The notes beneath the pieces are model-generated. The model saw nothing but the letters and a program-made list of their open reading frames with translations. It made no database searches and was not told the origin of the DNA. From Saccharum officinarum (Eukaryota > Streptophyta > Magnoliopsida > Poales > Poaceae), in assembly GCA_020631735.1 (NCBI GenBank), contig CM036160.1, positions 108,961,250 through 109,025,249 of the forward strand: 64,000 nucleotides of DNA. Reading direction: 5' to 3'. Each line of letters opens with the position of its first letter. The first letter of the stretch is position 1. A program made the translations under genes and the position numbers. Positions 22,951 to 36,712 of this stretch are shown one piece after another.

Positions 22951-24279
22951 AAATCCATCTCTCCTATTTTCTTCTTCTACAAGATAACATTTTTAAGTAT
23001 GAAAGGGAAAAAAACAAGATAACACTGTAAAAAAGCTTGTAGGACCCTTGCCCAATTGCAACATAGATAATGATGGTAATTGCAACATGAAAAATGTCAA
23101 AGTTGCAACAGAAGTACCTGGTGGTGGTTGAGAAGTTAGAATATGTCCTCCAGAATTTCCTCCAGCAGTTTCTTCTTCGTCGCCTGCTCCTTGGCTCTGA
23201 TCTTGATCAACAGGTGATTTAGCTTCTGCTACATACCAAAAAAAAGAGACACCCAAAAAATAAAACGTTTGTTAGTCTGGAAAAAAGAAACGGATGATAA
23301 TTCAATTTGTATGAGACAACAAATTGCAACTCATATATAGTAGTAATTGCAATGTGAATACATTAAAAACTGCAACAAAAAAGAAAAAAAACCTGATGCT
23401 GAAGGTGTTTTCTTCTTCCTCCTTCCCCTCCTACGCTCATTACCAGCTTCCCTCGGAGCCCGGGCAACAACAAGCAGCTTTGACATAGCGCTGAAGCATT
23501 CATGGTGACTTTTTGCCATCAGCTCATTGGCCATAGTAATGTACTTGGCAGCCTTGGTCGCGTAGGTCTGGGCCTGGGTCGCACTGTCATCAAAAGCCTT
23601 CAATATCTTTTGCGCTTCTGACTTCCTACTTCTTCCAACTAAATCAGCAATGCTCTGGCCAAAAGCAGCACTCAAGCTCGGATATTGGTGTAGAACAGGA
23701 GGCTCAAGCTCAATGGCAGCGTGTCCACCAGGGTCATGGTGTGTGCCAGGTGCGTCAGCTGAAGTGCCGGTAGCGTCAGAAGTTCCCTGAGGAACAGCAG
23801 TAGGGCGAGGAGCACCAGTAGCAGGCAAAGGAGCAGCAGTAGCGGGGCAAGAAGCAGCGGCAACAGCTGGAGTGAAAGCGAGGGGGAGGGATATAACATG
23901 TGGCGGCGATACTTCTCAACTGCCAGTTTTTTAAAGAACAAAAAAAATGAAACTGGTTGTCAGAAACGTAAAATCACGTACTGGATAAAAATACAACATG
24001 CGAAAAAGAAAAAAAAAAGAAAAAAAGGGAAAAACTGATTATCGGCAGCTTACCCTGAGATTGCCATACAAAGTGACATCGTCTGGGGCGTCTCCGCGGC
24101 GATCCAGCGCTGAAATTGCATCGATTGTTTTACTGTCCAATTTAGAACATCACGGCAAAGCGAATGAGTCTAACTCTAGCCCATGCTGCAAGTGATCGAC
24201 ATATAGCATCTGCAAAAAATGTTAAAAAACATGAAACAACAGGACCCCAATTTTACTACTGTAAGACATGAACCAATTG

Positions 24280-24545
24280 CAACAAAACTACTGCACAGTT
24301 GCTACTGGTGCCATGCCGCAGTTGCAACTCTTGCCATGAAACAATTGGTATCGGAGAAAAAACTACACAGCCAGAATTACTACTAAAGTAACAAAAAGCC
24401 AATACATGCAAATTGCAAACTAAACTACTACACAGTTGCTACTGGAGCCATGACCCAGTTGCAAACTCTTGCCATGAAACAAGATGGTGTTGGAGAAACT
24501 ACTACACATCCAGGGTTGCTACTTAGTGTAACAAAAAGCCAATAA
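24280..24545. repeat. About 130-bp tandem duplication in an intron of the Ulp1 gene
   Basis: Two copies of a unit containing CACAGTTGCTACTGG, CTTGCCATGAAACAA and AACAAAAAGCCAAT. Confidence 0.75.
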
Positions 24546-25525
24546 ATGCAAAAAAAACTTACCATCAGAAAGATACCACAGCCTGTGATAGGTGCATCGA
24601 CACCCTTCGTCGCGAAATCCTTTCTATACAAACGTGCAGCTTTGCTAAGGTTGCCCACTACTGCTTTGCACCAGTTAATCTTGCCGATATTGGCCAAATC
24701 CTCAGTATATATCACATCCTCAAGCCTGATGCGACTGTCGGTGTTGGAGAAAAGTAGAGAATGGAATACACCCGTGAAGAATGCCCTGAGACCCAGATCC
24801 CCCGTGAGCGTCTTGCTTTTCAGTCCATCCACAATATCCGTAATCCTAATACCCAGCCTTTTGTATGTACTGGGACAGATTTGTTCTCCCAACTCGTTCC
24901 GCCTAATACGAGCTTCAACATCAGACATGAAAGCTCGATCGCCGCTAGCTTTTGGTAACTGGAACACACACCAAATGGTGTGCTCAGTAATTGCAATCTC
25001 TTTACCACCACCAAGCTCTAATTTCATAGTTTCTGGGTTGAGCCTCAGCATAAGCCAGGTGAGCAATTTCCTATCCAGATAGCTCGGTTTGAATCCCAAC
25101 AGTCCACCAAAGCCATTTGCCCTTACTCTTGCTTCGAGGTTAGCAGGGAGAGCTTTAAGAAGTTCTTAAAATTTTGAAGGAGAGCACCGAATTGCGGGAG
25201 GCTGCTTGCGGCACCTCTTCTGCCCGACTACATTTGCTGCATCACCATCAGCGCCAGTGTCATCATCGCCACCACCCTCGGCATCACGATCAGGATCAAA
25301 ATCTGAATCTTGGGCACGTTGTTCGTTGTCCTGTCCTTCCTGTTCTTCATGTACTTCACTATCAACGTCAGGTTGGAGGGGTGGGAAGCCTTAATCTCTT
25401 CTTCCTGTCCTTCCTCTTATATACATTCTGCTGTTGCTGCCCCTGCAAAGCAACACAGGGCGAACGCCGGGGCTGGCCGCTGCCCTGAGCACCTGATACA
25501 TTCCCTTCCGTATTCATTATAACCA

Positions 25526-26430
25526 CTGCCATTGAAGAAAAAACCATACACATCATAATACAAAAACACAACCTAAGATGATACACATCAGAAAAATACA
25601 TATTAGAGTAATAACAAAAAAAAAAGCCAGTGAACAAAATGCCAGCCAATTACAACTAGAACACCCTACCAGTTACAACTAAGATAACAAGCTAATATCA
25701 CCACCGAGGCGAATCACTAATCAAAAAAAGTCGGTTGCAGCAGCAGGTACAAAAAATCAGATGAAAATTGTCTACCAATTGCAAGAACACCCTACCAGTA
25801 GCAGCTAAAAAATAATAAGCTAGTAGCAAACTAAGATCCAAGTCCCCAGTTTTAATTGATGAGACCTTAACACTGACTAGTAGCAAAAACTAGAAAGCAA
25901 AAAAAGCGATGGGTCATATTCTAACACCTTGAGTGTCCATTTGAAATAAACTAGTACAGAAACATAGCATTCGAGAAATCAGAATATCTGATTTAAACGA
26001 GAAAAGTCTATAATATTTTGGAAATTGCAAGGTTGATTCTTTGTAACCTCCAAGTATTAGATAACATCACCACACTTGAGTACCCCCCCCCCCCCCCCCC
26101 CCCCCCGGGGAAAAAATAGGAAAAATTACCTAGTTGACTGAATCTGGTCATCACCATCACCAACTTAATATCATCATCACCACTCCCCCACACCCCGTCG
26201 ACCAATTGCAACTAGAACACCTACCCGGTTACAAAATAAAGTAATAAGCTAGTTGCACAAGTCATCACGAAAAAAAACAAAAAAAATCGGGTACTCACTA
26301 TAGTTGCATTACAGATTCAACTACAAATAAAACATATGGGCATCGAAAAAACCCGCATCAAATCGAATCTACAGAGAAATACAATTCAGTAGGGTAGGGG
26401 ATTGAAGATGACTTACATCGAAATTTCAAT
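25526..26430. other. Intron-like part of E2 with a C homopolymer
   Basis: AT-rich, with scattered ATTGCAAC and GTTACA words. A run of about 21 C lies near 26086-26106. No coding domain. It probably separates the first, GC-rich exon of the minus-strand gene from its acidic exon. Confidence 0.45.
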
Positions 26431-26995
26431 AAAAAACTAGTAGGGGATTGAGGCCACGAATCGGACGAAACGATGAGAGCGCCTCAACACGGAGACGCTC
26501 GAACCCTAGTGTGAGGGGATCCGGCAAATGTGGGCTAAATCGCCGAGTGCGCCGCGCCGAATCTGAGCGGAGCAGGAGCGCGGCGCGGCGGAGATCGCGG
26601 CAGCGCAACAGCAACCAACGGGGAGAAGCGTGTCGGTGGGGGTGCGGTTTTGCCGGCGGAGCAGAACCGCGACGCAGCGGAATCGCGGCGGCGCAGCGGG
26701 CAACCGCGCGGGGAGAGAAAGGGTGGGGCGAGTGCGGCGCGTGCAACGGCAAATGAAGGGGGCGCGGGTGTGGGAAATGCGAGAGGAAGTGGAGGACGGT
26801 TTTCTAGGCGGAGCAAAACCGCCGCAGCGCGTGAATGGCGGCGAGCAGCGGCGCAACGGCAACTGGCGAGCGCGGTGTACGCGGGGCGAGAGAGGAAAGC
26901 GGAGGCGGTTTGCTCGGACGCGTTGGGTTGGACTGGACCAGGTGTCTGTGCGTGTCCGACCGGACCAGGTGTGTGTCCGGTTTGCTCGGCCGGCC
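26431..26995 (-). other. GC-rich subterminal block of E2 (first exon/5' leader candidate)
   Basis: A GC island with long open frames on both strands, which is expected from composition alone. Its place just inside the right end mirrors the GC-rich start of the transposase gene on the left. I assign it as the leader of the minus-strand gene by position only. Confidence 0.35.
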
Positions 26996-27129
26996 TGGGT
27001 ACATTCAATATAGAGAATGCACCGTGCAATATATACATACGGTGTGTGTGTATATATATATATATATATAGGTATTCTATATATTACTCTGGGTGCTGAA
27101 TAATAATCAGTACCCGAGTCCGAAATAGC

Positions 27130-27850
27130 CAAATCACCGGACCCGAGCCAATCACGGGCGCTCCCCCTGCGCCGGATCCCCCGCGTCCGCCTCATCCTTA
27201 TCATATCGCGTTTTTTTCGTTCTATAATTTCGAGATCGTGGGGATGAGTCGAGGAAACGCCGGTTTCACCCAGCTCGCCGCCCCCTACGCCGCAGGAGCT
27301 CAGCTCGCCGCCACCTCCCCGCACGAGCCCAGCTTCGCCGCTGCCGAGGGCCCTCCTAGCGCCGTCTCCCTCCCCATCCCTCACCCTCTCAGCTCGCCGT
27401 CGCTACTGGCCACGACCGCGGTCTTGAAGCCCTAAATGAGGGTCGGCACCGACGGTTGCTGTCGGGTTTGGCGCCGGCGAGCTCGCCACACCTGGGGCGG
27501 CCGTCCTACCCGCACCTTGCCATCATCATCAGCCTCCCGTCCTCGCCCGTGACTCATCGTCAGCTCCCGCCGCGAACCCGGGAGAAAGGACTGGCAACTC
27601 GCCTTGGGATGCTGTTGCCGCCGTCAGCCCACCGCCACCGCCTCTCCTGCGTGCGCTCTTCCAACACTGCTGGTAGATCCAGGTGCCCCTCCTCCAGATC
27701 CCCTTCCCCAGCTCAGCATTTGCACCATCTCCCCCTTCCCCTTCTTGATTCGATTTGACGATTTGAGTGCAGGATGTGTTCTCTGCAAGTGTTCGATTTC
27801 GGTGCAGGTCGCGGCCAGGAGCTCCTCTTCAATTGCAGGAAGGTGAGTTT
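27130..27850 (+). other. GC-rich leader-like block of E3
   Basis: Pro/Ala/Ser-rich short frames (27238-27435, 27456-27758) and splice-like GTGCAG/GGTGAG sites suggest a 5' exon turning into intron at about 27842 (GGAAG|GTGAGT). No domain is recognised. It could be captured gene sequence or the old leader of the element. Confidence 0.35.
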
Positions 27851-30800
27851 GTCTCGGCTATCAATGCTGGTTCAATGCAGCTTTCAGTTACTCGTGGCGA
27901 AGAATTTGGTGCTGTAACTGTGACCAATATCAACTGTGAATGCGAATTGTGGATGCACTATCCTCATTAGTGTTCTCAAGAATATTAAATACGAGTATTC
28001 GCAAAAAAAATTGTTTGCGTTTAGAATCTAGAAGAAAAATCAAGAGCGGTGCTGATTAAATAGTACACCTACCTTATTTCTGTATCATGAAGTCACTAGG
28101 TATGTCGCTACTTTATGTGACTGGGCAAAAGAAAGGTCAAATAATTTGTTTATTCTATATGCTAGGCTGGCAAATTTCTTGCAGACAACAACTGCCATTT
28201 GGATTAGTTATTCTTATAACTAGCAACCATTTTTTTCTCTGTACTTGTGCTTTGGGGAATGGAGACTTGTTATTCTATGTACCTATCCCTCCTACTCTGG
28301 TTCTGCACATACTGATCCTGTTGTATGATCTCGTTATAGAATGTTGTAACGATTAGGATGAGTTATTCAGATTTAATATGGTTCAGATGAGGCTATTGTT
28401 GTGGATTAGTATTGGAGTTATTACAACAATTTAGTAGTAACTAATTATTTGTGTTCACAGGACATTATTTGCAATTAGACTATATGGTGGGGTTAGACCA
28501 TGTCCCTTAAATAGAATTCAGGGTTCTTGCTTGTGGCACTGCCTAAATCTAAATGAATTTTGCATTTATAATATGCCTAGGTTTCATGTTCTTTATTTAG
28601 ATCACACACTTCTTTCATTTCAGTATTTGATCCATTTTCTGCTAAAACCCCATAGCCAACTGAACCATGCAATGGTTTTCGTGCAGCTCAACTTCAGTTA
28701 GCAGATTGAATAACAATGGACACCAGACAACTATAGAAAAGGTCATTTGAAACCATATTTATTTAAATTGAAACATTTCACTGTCACCTTTCAATATTGC
28801 TCCTATGGTAACATGACATTATAACATTCAGGAACTCAATCAATTAGCAGGAACAGAGGAACTTGTGAATTTGTCAGGGTTTAAGTAGCCTATACACTAG
28901 GTCACATTTATTTCTTGGTAGAATGGGTTAAGATGATGCATTTGCTTATGAAATAGTTTTCATCAAGTTCAATTCATGATTGGTGGATTTCTGTGTTGAC
29001 ATTTAGAAGAGTCATCCTGTAAACCTTTACCATGTTCTGTTTATTTGGTCATATGTTGCTAGGAATTCTATTTGTAAGCTGATCATTGAGTCTTTAGAGT
29101 TCAAGTTTAGCAGGTCTAAATGTTATTTGGAAGGTTCATGCCCTGCAGAAAGCCTAAATGTTAAATCTATAATTTTGGTCCTTGTATCTGATGTCAAAAT
29201 GGAATCATTGCTTTGTCAGACTTCTAAAAATTGTGAGCAGCACTGCAACAATAGGAAATGCTATAAACAAATCTGAACTTACCTTTGTCATGCAAATATA
29301 ATAATTAACCTTTAATAATTCAGCGCTGCGTTTCATTTTGAATCTCTCCAATTTTGATTTATCATGTTCTTTCTTGCTTCAGGGTTTGGACTACAGCTCA
29401 TTTCTTTCCTATTGGGCATGCTTGTTCTTTGGAAAAAAAGGTTTTTCCTTTTCACAGTGAATGAATAATGCACAATTTTATTCACATGTGTCTACAGGTA
29501 TGGGAATCATACGCTATTTTTTTGTTTATATATTGAATGGATTTTCTACGTGCCTATGTTTCAGAAATAAGTTATTAGGACTTCTCCTAATGTGAGCATT
29601 TGTACCAGTTTCACCATATTGAATTTTCATTTGTACAATTATTTAGTTTTGTGAGTTACAACATATTAAACATGCCCCTACACTTACTCATAAAAACCCA
29701 CTTTACAACTTCAGTTAGTAACTAATATATTGAACACTGAATTAATATTTCATATATCAAAACACAGTTGCATTTCATTTGTCCATTTCCAAAATCCTTA
29801 TAAATAATTTCTCCCTAACCATAGTTGTGCATTTGTCCAACAATGGATGTTGTTTTCCCCATCTATTTTCAATTTCTTGGTCCCAAAATCTGTATATCTT
29901 CACCACCACCAGCACATTGTATTGTGCAAATCTAGTGTTGGCTTGACCACATGTGCACGCTGGATTTGGCAGCACCTGAATGGAGCAACTGTGCAGGAGG
30001 TGAAGGGCGCGGCTGTTACAAAATAGCACCGCTGCAGCAGCAACATTAATGTGCTCAGGCTTGCCACCGATGGCATGATCTCATCTGCCATCAAAATCAG
30101 ATTTGTGCTCTGCTTCCTTGAGTACTCCTGTTCTCTGGATTTTTCCTTGTTGCGTGAAATGAGCCTGCAGATTGTTTAGCTTACTTAGATATACCTTATT
30201 TGTATTTATCATTCACAGATTACTACAGGTTGTATAGTGAGGATTGATGAGGAGCCGGACCTTTTTTCAAGTCTTGACTTTTAGTTTAGTTGTGCATCTT
30301 ATTATCTGTTTTTATTTTATTTTATTTTCAGTCAACATTTGCGAGACCTGATCTCCTATCCTGTTTCTCTAATTTTTTCTTGTTTAATCTAATGAACTGC
30401 TACTCATATTGTTGTTTTATCTTCTAGCTATTGCCCACTTGAAAATGCTTCAGTACAAATATGAAATATGTTTCAGTAGGAACACTCGGTCATGATCTCA
30501 TATCCTGTTCTCTATTTTGTTTTTTGTGCCTTCAGAATAAACAGCTGTAGACGCAACAGTCTTATTCTGTGATTCAGTTCACTAAACTTTCTTAGTTAAG
30601 TAAGCATCTCCAATTATCTGCTCTCCATGAGATAGAAAATATTTCCTCCTTTCCTGTTCACTTCTTTCAATTTACATAGGAAAATAAAATACTCCTTGCA
30701 TGTAGCTGTATGATACAAATTAATGTTTTTTGGTCAAATATAATTTTCTTGAGTAGTCGATCTGTTTTTGCCTTTTTACGATGCATGACCTTTTATTTAC

Positions 30801-33800
30801 TCAACATAGTACTCCTTGTGGTTTGACAAATGAATTTTTACGGTATGAATAAATTTAGGTATAAGTATTTGTGGACCGAACTCAGGAAACAATGTCATAT
30901 AATTTATGTTTCTTATCAGAAGGGACTATGCTAAACATGCATGGATACTAACATAACACAATATATTCACCAGGTACTTTCTAGATCAGGCTGCCTATAT
31001 GTACTCGTGTAAGTAATCAAGCGGCCATCCCTCAATTCTTGTTTATTTGCCATTCGCTTGTACTGGAATTGTCTGTTAATTAAGATATGGCTAGCTGGAT
31101 GTGCTATGCGCCAGTCTCTGGATTAGGTTTGCTGATCTTGATGATTCATTGTATGTGATTGTTCCCTTGAAAGCATGCAACTATGCTACTAGTTGATTAC
31201 AATTTATATGCAATATATTCTTGGTTGGGGGGTGATTTGCTGGGTGTTTCAATTTTCTTTGGGGCAGATCTGTTCAAAACAGCACACTGATTTTTGTGCT
31301 GTCTTACATCTGCAGATTTAGTTCCCCAGCTCCATATTTTCCCTAGCAACAAGAACTTTGAGGTCTCGAGGAAAAAAGGTGAAGAGAGAAGTTTTCAAGT
31401 CGCTACAGTCTAACATATAGATCAATTAAAAAAGTGTGTCCCATTTTTGGTAACTCTAGAACATTCTGCCCTTCAACATTTATTTGTACTATAACGCAGA
31501 ACCAATGTGTATGCCACATGGATAAGAGTAGGATTGTTGCATTCTTCCCTTCCAATCAGTATTTTTATGGTTTTGATTACATAACTGGATTATTTGCTTG
31601 GTAAAAGTTTCTGAACATTAAATAACTATGTCCATGCACTGGATGGCTTGATAATGCTCAATTGTTAAATACAGTTAAAACTCTCTATTCCATATAGTCT
31701 CATTTACAACAATAGTTCCTTGAATGCCTGTAGGGAAATAAGTAACAAGAATACTTCTTCTGATGTTGAGTACCAAAACTTATAGACCTGGTGTAATGAC
31801 TAATTGATAATCAATATGTTTCATAGGAGTTCATCCAAAGTGGTAGCAACATGGCAGCAAGGATGCCAACTTCCTTATCCATGGATTTCTTTTGTCGCCT
31901 GTTTCAATGGTGAACCTGTGGTATTTTTTCCCCTTATTTGTCAAGCTAATCGGATGCACCTGATAAACCCAGCAGCCACAAGGATAGGTATATGATTTAT
32001 TTGTTGTTATTTTTTATGATCTATCAGTCATTTCTATGTGGTGACATCCTAATGCACTTCCAAATTTGAAACTTGAGTCTTGGCCGAATGGGAGATGAGC
32101 CAAATAATTTATGTACAATGTATTATTTGTATTTCCTTTGGTCACTTTTAGTTCTGAATGGTCGTTATTCATATTGTTTTTAGTCAACTCACACCTTGGC
32201 CTTATTTTCCAAACAATTGCAATGCCACTTGTGATTTATGCAGCCTGTTAGGCCTTCTTCGTATATTTCCTTATCCTAACAAGTGCTAATGTCTCTGCAT
32301 GGACATTTCGTTTGACTTCTGTAATTTAATGGCATAGAGGTTATGCTGCAGAAATGAACTCATGCCATCTTTTTCTTATATAAATATAGATCCTATATTT
32401 TTTTGATAAAGGAACATTTTGTTAATTTTCAGGTAATAAAAATCTTACTCGCCTATATGAGCTTATTTCGCCACTTTTTTTTTCACTGAACGCATACAAT
32501 ACATTGAGGTGACAAATAAACTTAATAATAGATCCTATAAGAGCTTAATTTGCCTGCCATACGTCACCTGACCTTTTAGGCTTGACACCAAGGGTGGAAG
32601 CAATGTTGTGGCTCTGCTATTGCATGTCTACTCTTACTAAATTCCTCTCTAATAAGTCAATAACTAAGCACCGTTTTTTGGAGCCATATCTGTATACTCT
32701 TCTAATTGGTCAATCTGATTGTCCTTTCAATTAACACTTGAGTCATGTAAGACCTGGTATGTTGACCGTTCCGTTGCCTTTTCTATTCATCCTACCCATG
32801 GCAAAGGAAGCAACATTTTCTGGATATTGTGGAGCTGTCTCGATGGGGGTGTGCGATGGACGGTGACCAACCTCTCGTCTCAATGCTCTTGGTTGTGAGT
32901 TCGTAGCCATCTTAATTTAGCCAAAATGAAATGTGCTCGCAAATTTGGTTGGACTATCAAATAAGAAGTTTCGGTTGAAGCTTTTAAACTATTGTTATTC
33001 CTCAAAATGGCCACAAATGCATTCATGTTTGCTTTCCTTTTACTACCTTTGAAATTCGTTGAACCAAATATACTGTCAAATGAGAGATTCAGATTCCTGT
33101 TGTCAAGTTTGTTGGAAACTTTTGCTCTTCTTGTTTGAGAGTGCTGGAAGCTTTTGCTCATTGTTGTTTGTTTTAGCCTTGTGGAATATTGGCTATTTCT
33201 GTCGATTGGTGGATAAATAATCTGTCTTCTATTCACCACCTGACTGTTGCAGAAGTAAACTAGGTAACTATGTCTGAATCTCAAACTATAGTTGAAATAA
33301 CACTGCATTGAAATTGACCATTATGTTGCTTTTTCAAGTTAGTAGGACAAAAAGTATTGTGCCTTTTTACTACATTATCATGTGATCTATAGCCTTCCAT
33401 TTGAACTCTTGCATGCATCATCGTAAATGCTGTTGCAATACCCTTTTGTCAGAGTATCAGAATCTAAATAAAACCCTGCCATTGCTAAATAGCTGCAACT
33501 TTAACTGTTTTTGATCCCTTAAATATTTTGATCCCTGGACCCATGCTGACATGTATATTTGCACTAGCCTACTGTCACATTGCTAATGCTTTGAAATATA
33601 GTGGTCGAGAGAATCGTAGATTCTCTATGAGGTAGTATAGAAAATATTAAGATTTAAATTACATGGAGTTTTAGAAGGCAGACATGTTCTAAAAGTTTTT
33701 TCATATGCTCTCGTCCTTTTTCTGTAAATTTCTTTTCCGTAGTTATATATGTTTATAACTCTTACTTATAGCTTGATAAAATAATACAGTGGTGGTGCTA

Positions 33801-34560
33801 TGTTTATTCCAAATATTTCCAATACGTACCATCCCTACCACCGTAAAAATATTATATTCTGTCTTTGGATTGGGACAGAGAAAAAAATTGAGAGCCTTGA
33901 GGTTCTAAGCTTACCACCATGCATGAATTTTTATTTAACCTTGCCTACTGATGTGAGCTCTCACCAGTTATATATTTTTTCTAATTTTATTAGTTAGCCT
34001 TCTTCCACCAGTAGGTGATGTTGGCCTCATCAGCACTCAATCAGCAACACTAGTGTGCCGCTAGCATGAACAAGGTATGCTGGATTGCTCTGCACTTGTC
34101 TGGACTGATCGCTGTCTCCACCAGGCATAAAATTTTGTTACACTCCGCAATGTCTTCAGGCAGTAAAAGACAAGTATGTGCAGATCCAGTAGTTCTTTTG
34201 TCATGGTTTATGTTTTTTTTGGAGATAAAATAGATATAGCTTTTCCCTGTTTTCTGATCATGTTCTGCTACAGTCAACCTGGGGCAAATGCACCATTCGG
34301 AATCGGCACCATTCCAAAATCGTTGGTACCAATCGCATCGACAACAAGTACTAATAAGAACTGTAACAGCGACAACTGCGCAACAGAGCCTGCATTGGAG
34401 TCTTGCTCTCCCCCATTCTTTTTTATTTTTCAACTATCGTCCTTTCCTGGACATTGTATCATGATCCATCAGTACATGTATTTTTTCCCAATTTGATGTT
34501 ATCCGTTTGTAATCACAGATATCACTGGTTCATATTCATTGCTTGTAATTTGCACTGTCG
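27851..34560. other. E3 interior, 6.7 kb AT-rich, nothing recognised
   Basis: I read it on both strands. It contains only short frames, such as 31804-31995 (+), 32880-33308 (-) and 34050-34433 (-), and none shows a family motif. The texture resembles intron or old non-coding DNA. Confidence 0.5.
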
Positions 34561-34697
34561 TCTAAACAAAAAACACACAGAGGAGAGAAAAATAATCTTA
34601 ATCACAAAACAAGACTTAGGATATTTGCAAAACCTGATCACGTGAAAAAACAAAAAAGACCAGTTGCATATTCTGTTCACGTGAAATAGACAAAAAG

Positions 34698-34779
34698 AGC
34701 GACGGAAAAACTGAAAAAACGGAATGAGAAAAGAAATGAGCGACAGAAAAACTGAAAAAAAAAACGGAATGAAAAAAAC
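34698..34779. repeat. 41-bp tandem repeat near E3 right end
   Basis: Two copies of a GAGCGAC-GAAAAACTG...CGGAATGA unit, purine-rich, close to the right inverted repeat. Confidence 0.75.
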
Positions 34780-34972
34780 AAGAAACGGTCGACGATGCAA
34801 ATCCTGATTGCAAAAAAATGAAAAAAAAAACTGTCAAGGGAGATGTACGGACTGTCAAAAACCGGTGGGAGGTGGGATCGGGGGGTGCCGCCGACTGCGG
34901 TCATAAGGTCGGGCGCGTGAGGGTTCGGGTACTAAATAGCTATTCAGTACCCTGGGTACTATTTAGCGCAGT

Positions 34973-36344
<1,372 letters not shown>

Positions 36345-36601
36345 ATCCCTCTGTCTCAAGCTATGTCTCGTTCTTGTTTTCCGAGGCATCAAGCACTTCT
36401 AACTTTAACCAAATATATACAAGAAAATATTAATATGTATAGAACATAATTAGTATCATTAGATAATTCGTTGAATATATTTTCATAACAAAATTATTTA
36501 GAGATACAGATATTGCTAAAAAATTCTATAGATCCAATCAAACTTAAGAAAATTTGACCAACACGAACCTTGTAACAAAGCTTATTTTGATACGGAGGAA
36601 G
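36345..36601. mobile_element. Stowaway-like MITE
   Basis: 257 bp with ends ATCCCTCTGTCTCAAG and its counterpart TTTTGATACGGAGGAAG, and TA on each side. The AT-rich interior resembles the Stowaways at 44609 and 60752. Confidence 0.75.
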
Positions 36602-36712
36602 TAGCTCCGCTTGTCCATAGCTTGCCTCCTAACATGTGAGCCCGGCCTCCAGCAATAATCTAGATAGCTGCTGATGGCGCATGTTCCATCGATCCTTGGG
36701 ATCGCACCGCAT

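Larger units (their letters stand above)
19282..25525 (-). pseudogene. Plant-mobile-domain/coiled-coil/Ulp1-type protease gene of E2, broken
   Basis: A multi-exon gene on the minus strand. In transcript order: an acidic Asp/Glu-rich region (about 25525-25170); a globular domain (25165-24566, GFGGLLGFKPSYLDRKLL, ITEHTIWCVFQLP, ending GCGIFLM|GTAAGT) resembling the plant mobile domain/Ulp1-associated N-domains of grass transposons; a small exon (about 24209-24063, MLYVDHLQHG); a Pro/Ala/Thr region (about 23920-23393); short acidic exons (about 23225-21500) each ending near PPPG; a Lys/Glu coiled coil (21150-20690); the protease (20530-19560); and a tail to TGA at 19282-19284. In-frame stops are TAA 25166-25168, TGA 24150-24152 and TAG 21546-21548, plus a 1-base shift near 25385. 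In the full-length frame relatives would read through, so this copy cannot make the whole protein. I infer these fragments form one gene from phase-compatible splice sites and order. An RNA would settle it. Confidence 0.75.
13616..27040. mobile_element. E2: 13.4-kb Mutator-like element with two convergent genes
   Basis: Left-end sequence from 13616 (GGCTAAAATGCAACCAGGTG...ACCCA) and the complement of the right end (about 27035-26995, TGCACGGTGCATTC...TACCCA) share a gapped inverted similarity. Further in, CCTGGTCCGG occurs at 13763-13772 and its complement at both 26935 and 26960. From the left end a FAR1/MULE transposase gene reads inward. From the right end a plant-mobile-domain/Ulp1 gene reads inward. 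Their 3' ends flank a tandem repeat at 18.3-18.9 kb. This two-gene convergent plan matches MuDR. The TIRs are degenerate and both genes carry stops. Boundaries are good to about 30 bp, because both flanks are TA-rich and no target duplication can be read. Confidence 0.6.

Noticed and set aside
26506..27384. 292-codon minus-strand frame crossing E2/E3 boundary
   Set aside because: GC-rich composition opens frames on both strands here, and it crosses a TA microsatellite and two transposon ends.
32880..33308. 142-codon minus-strand frame in E3
   Set aside because: No domain, AT-rich codon use like its surroundings and no splice context.
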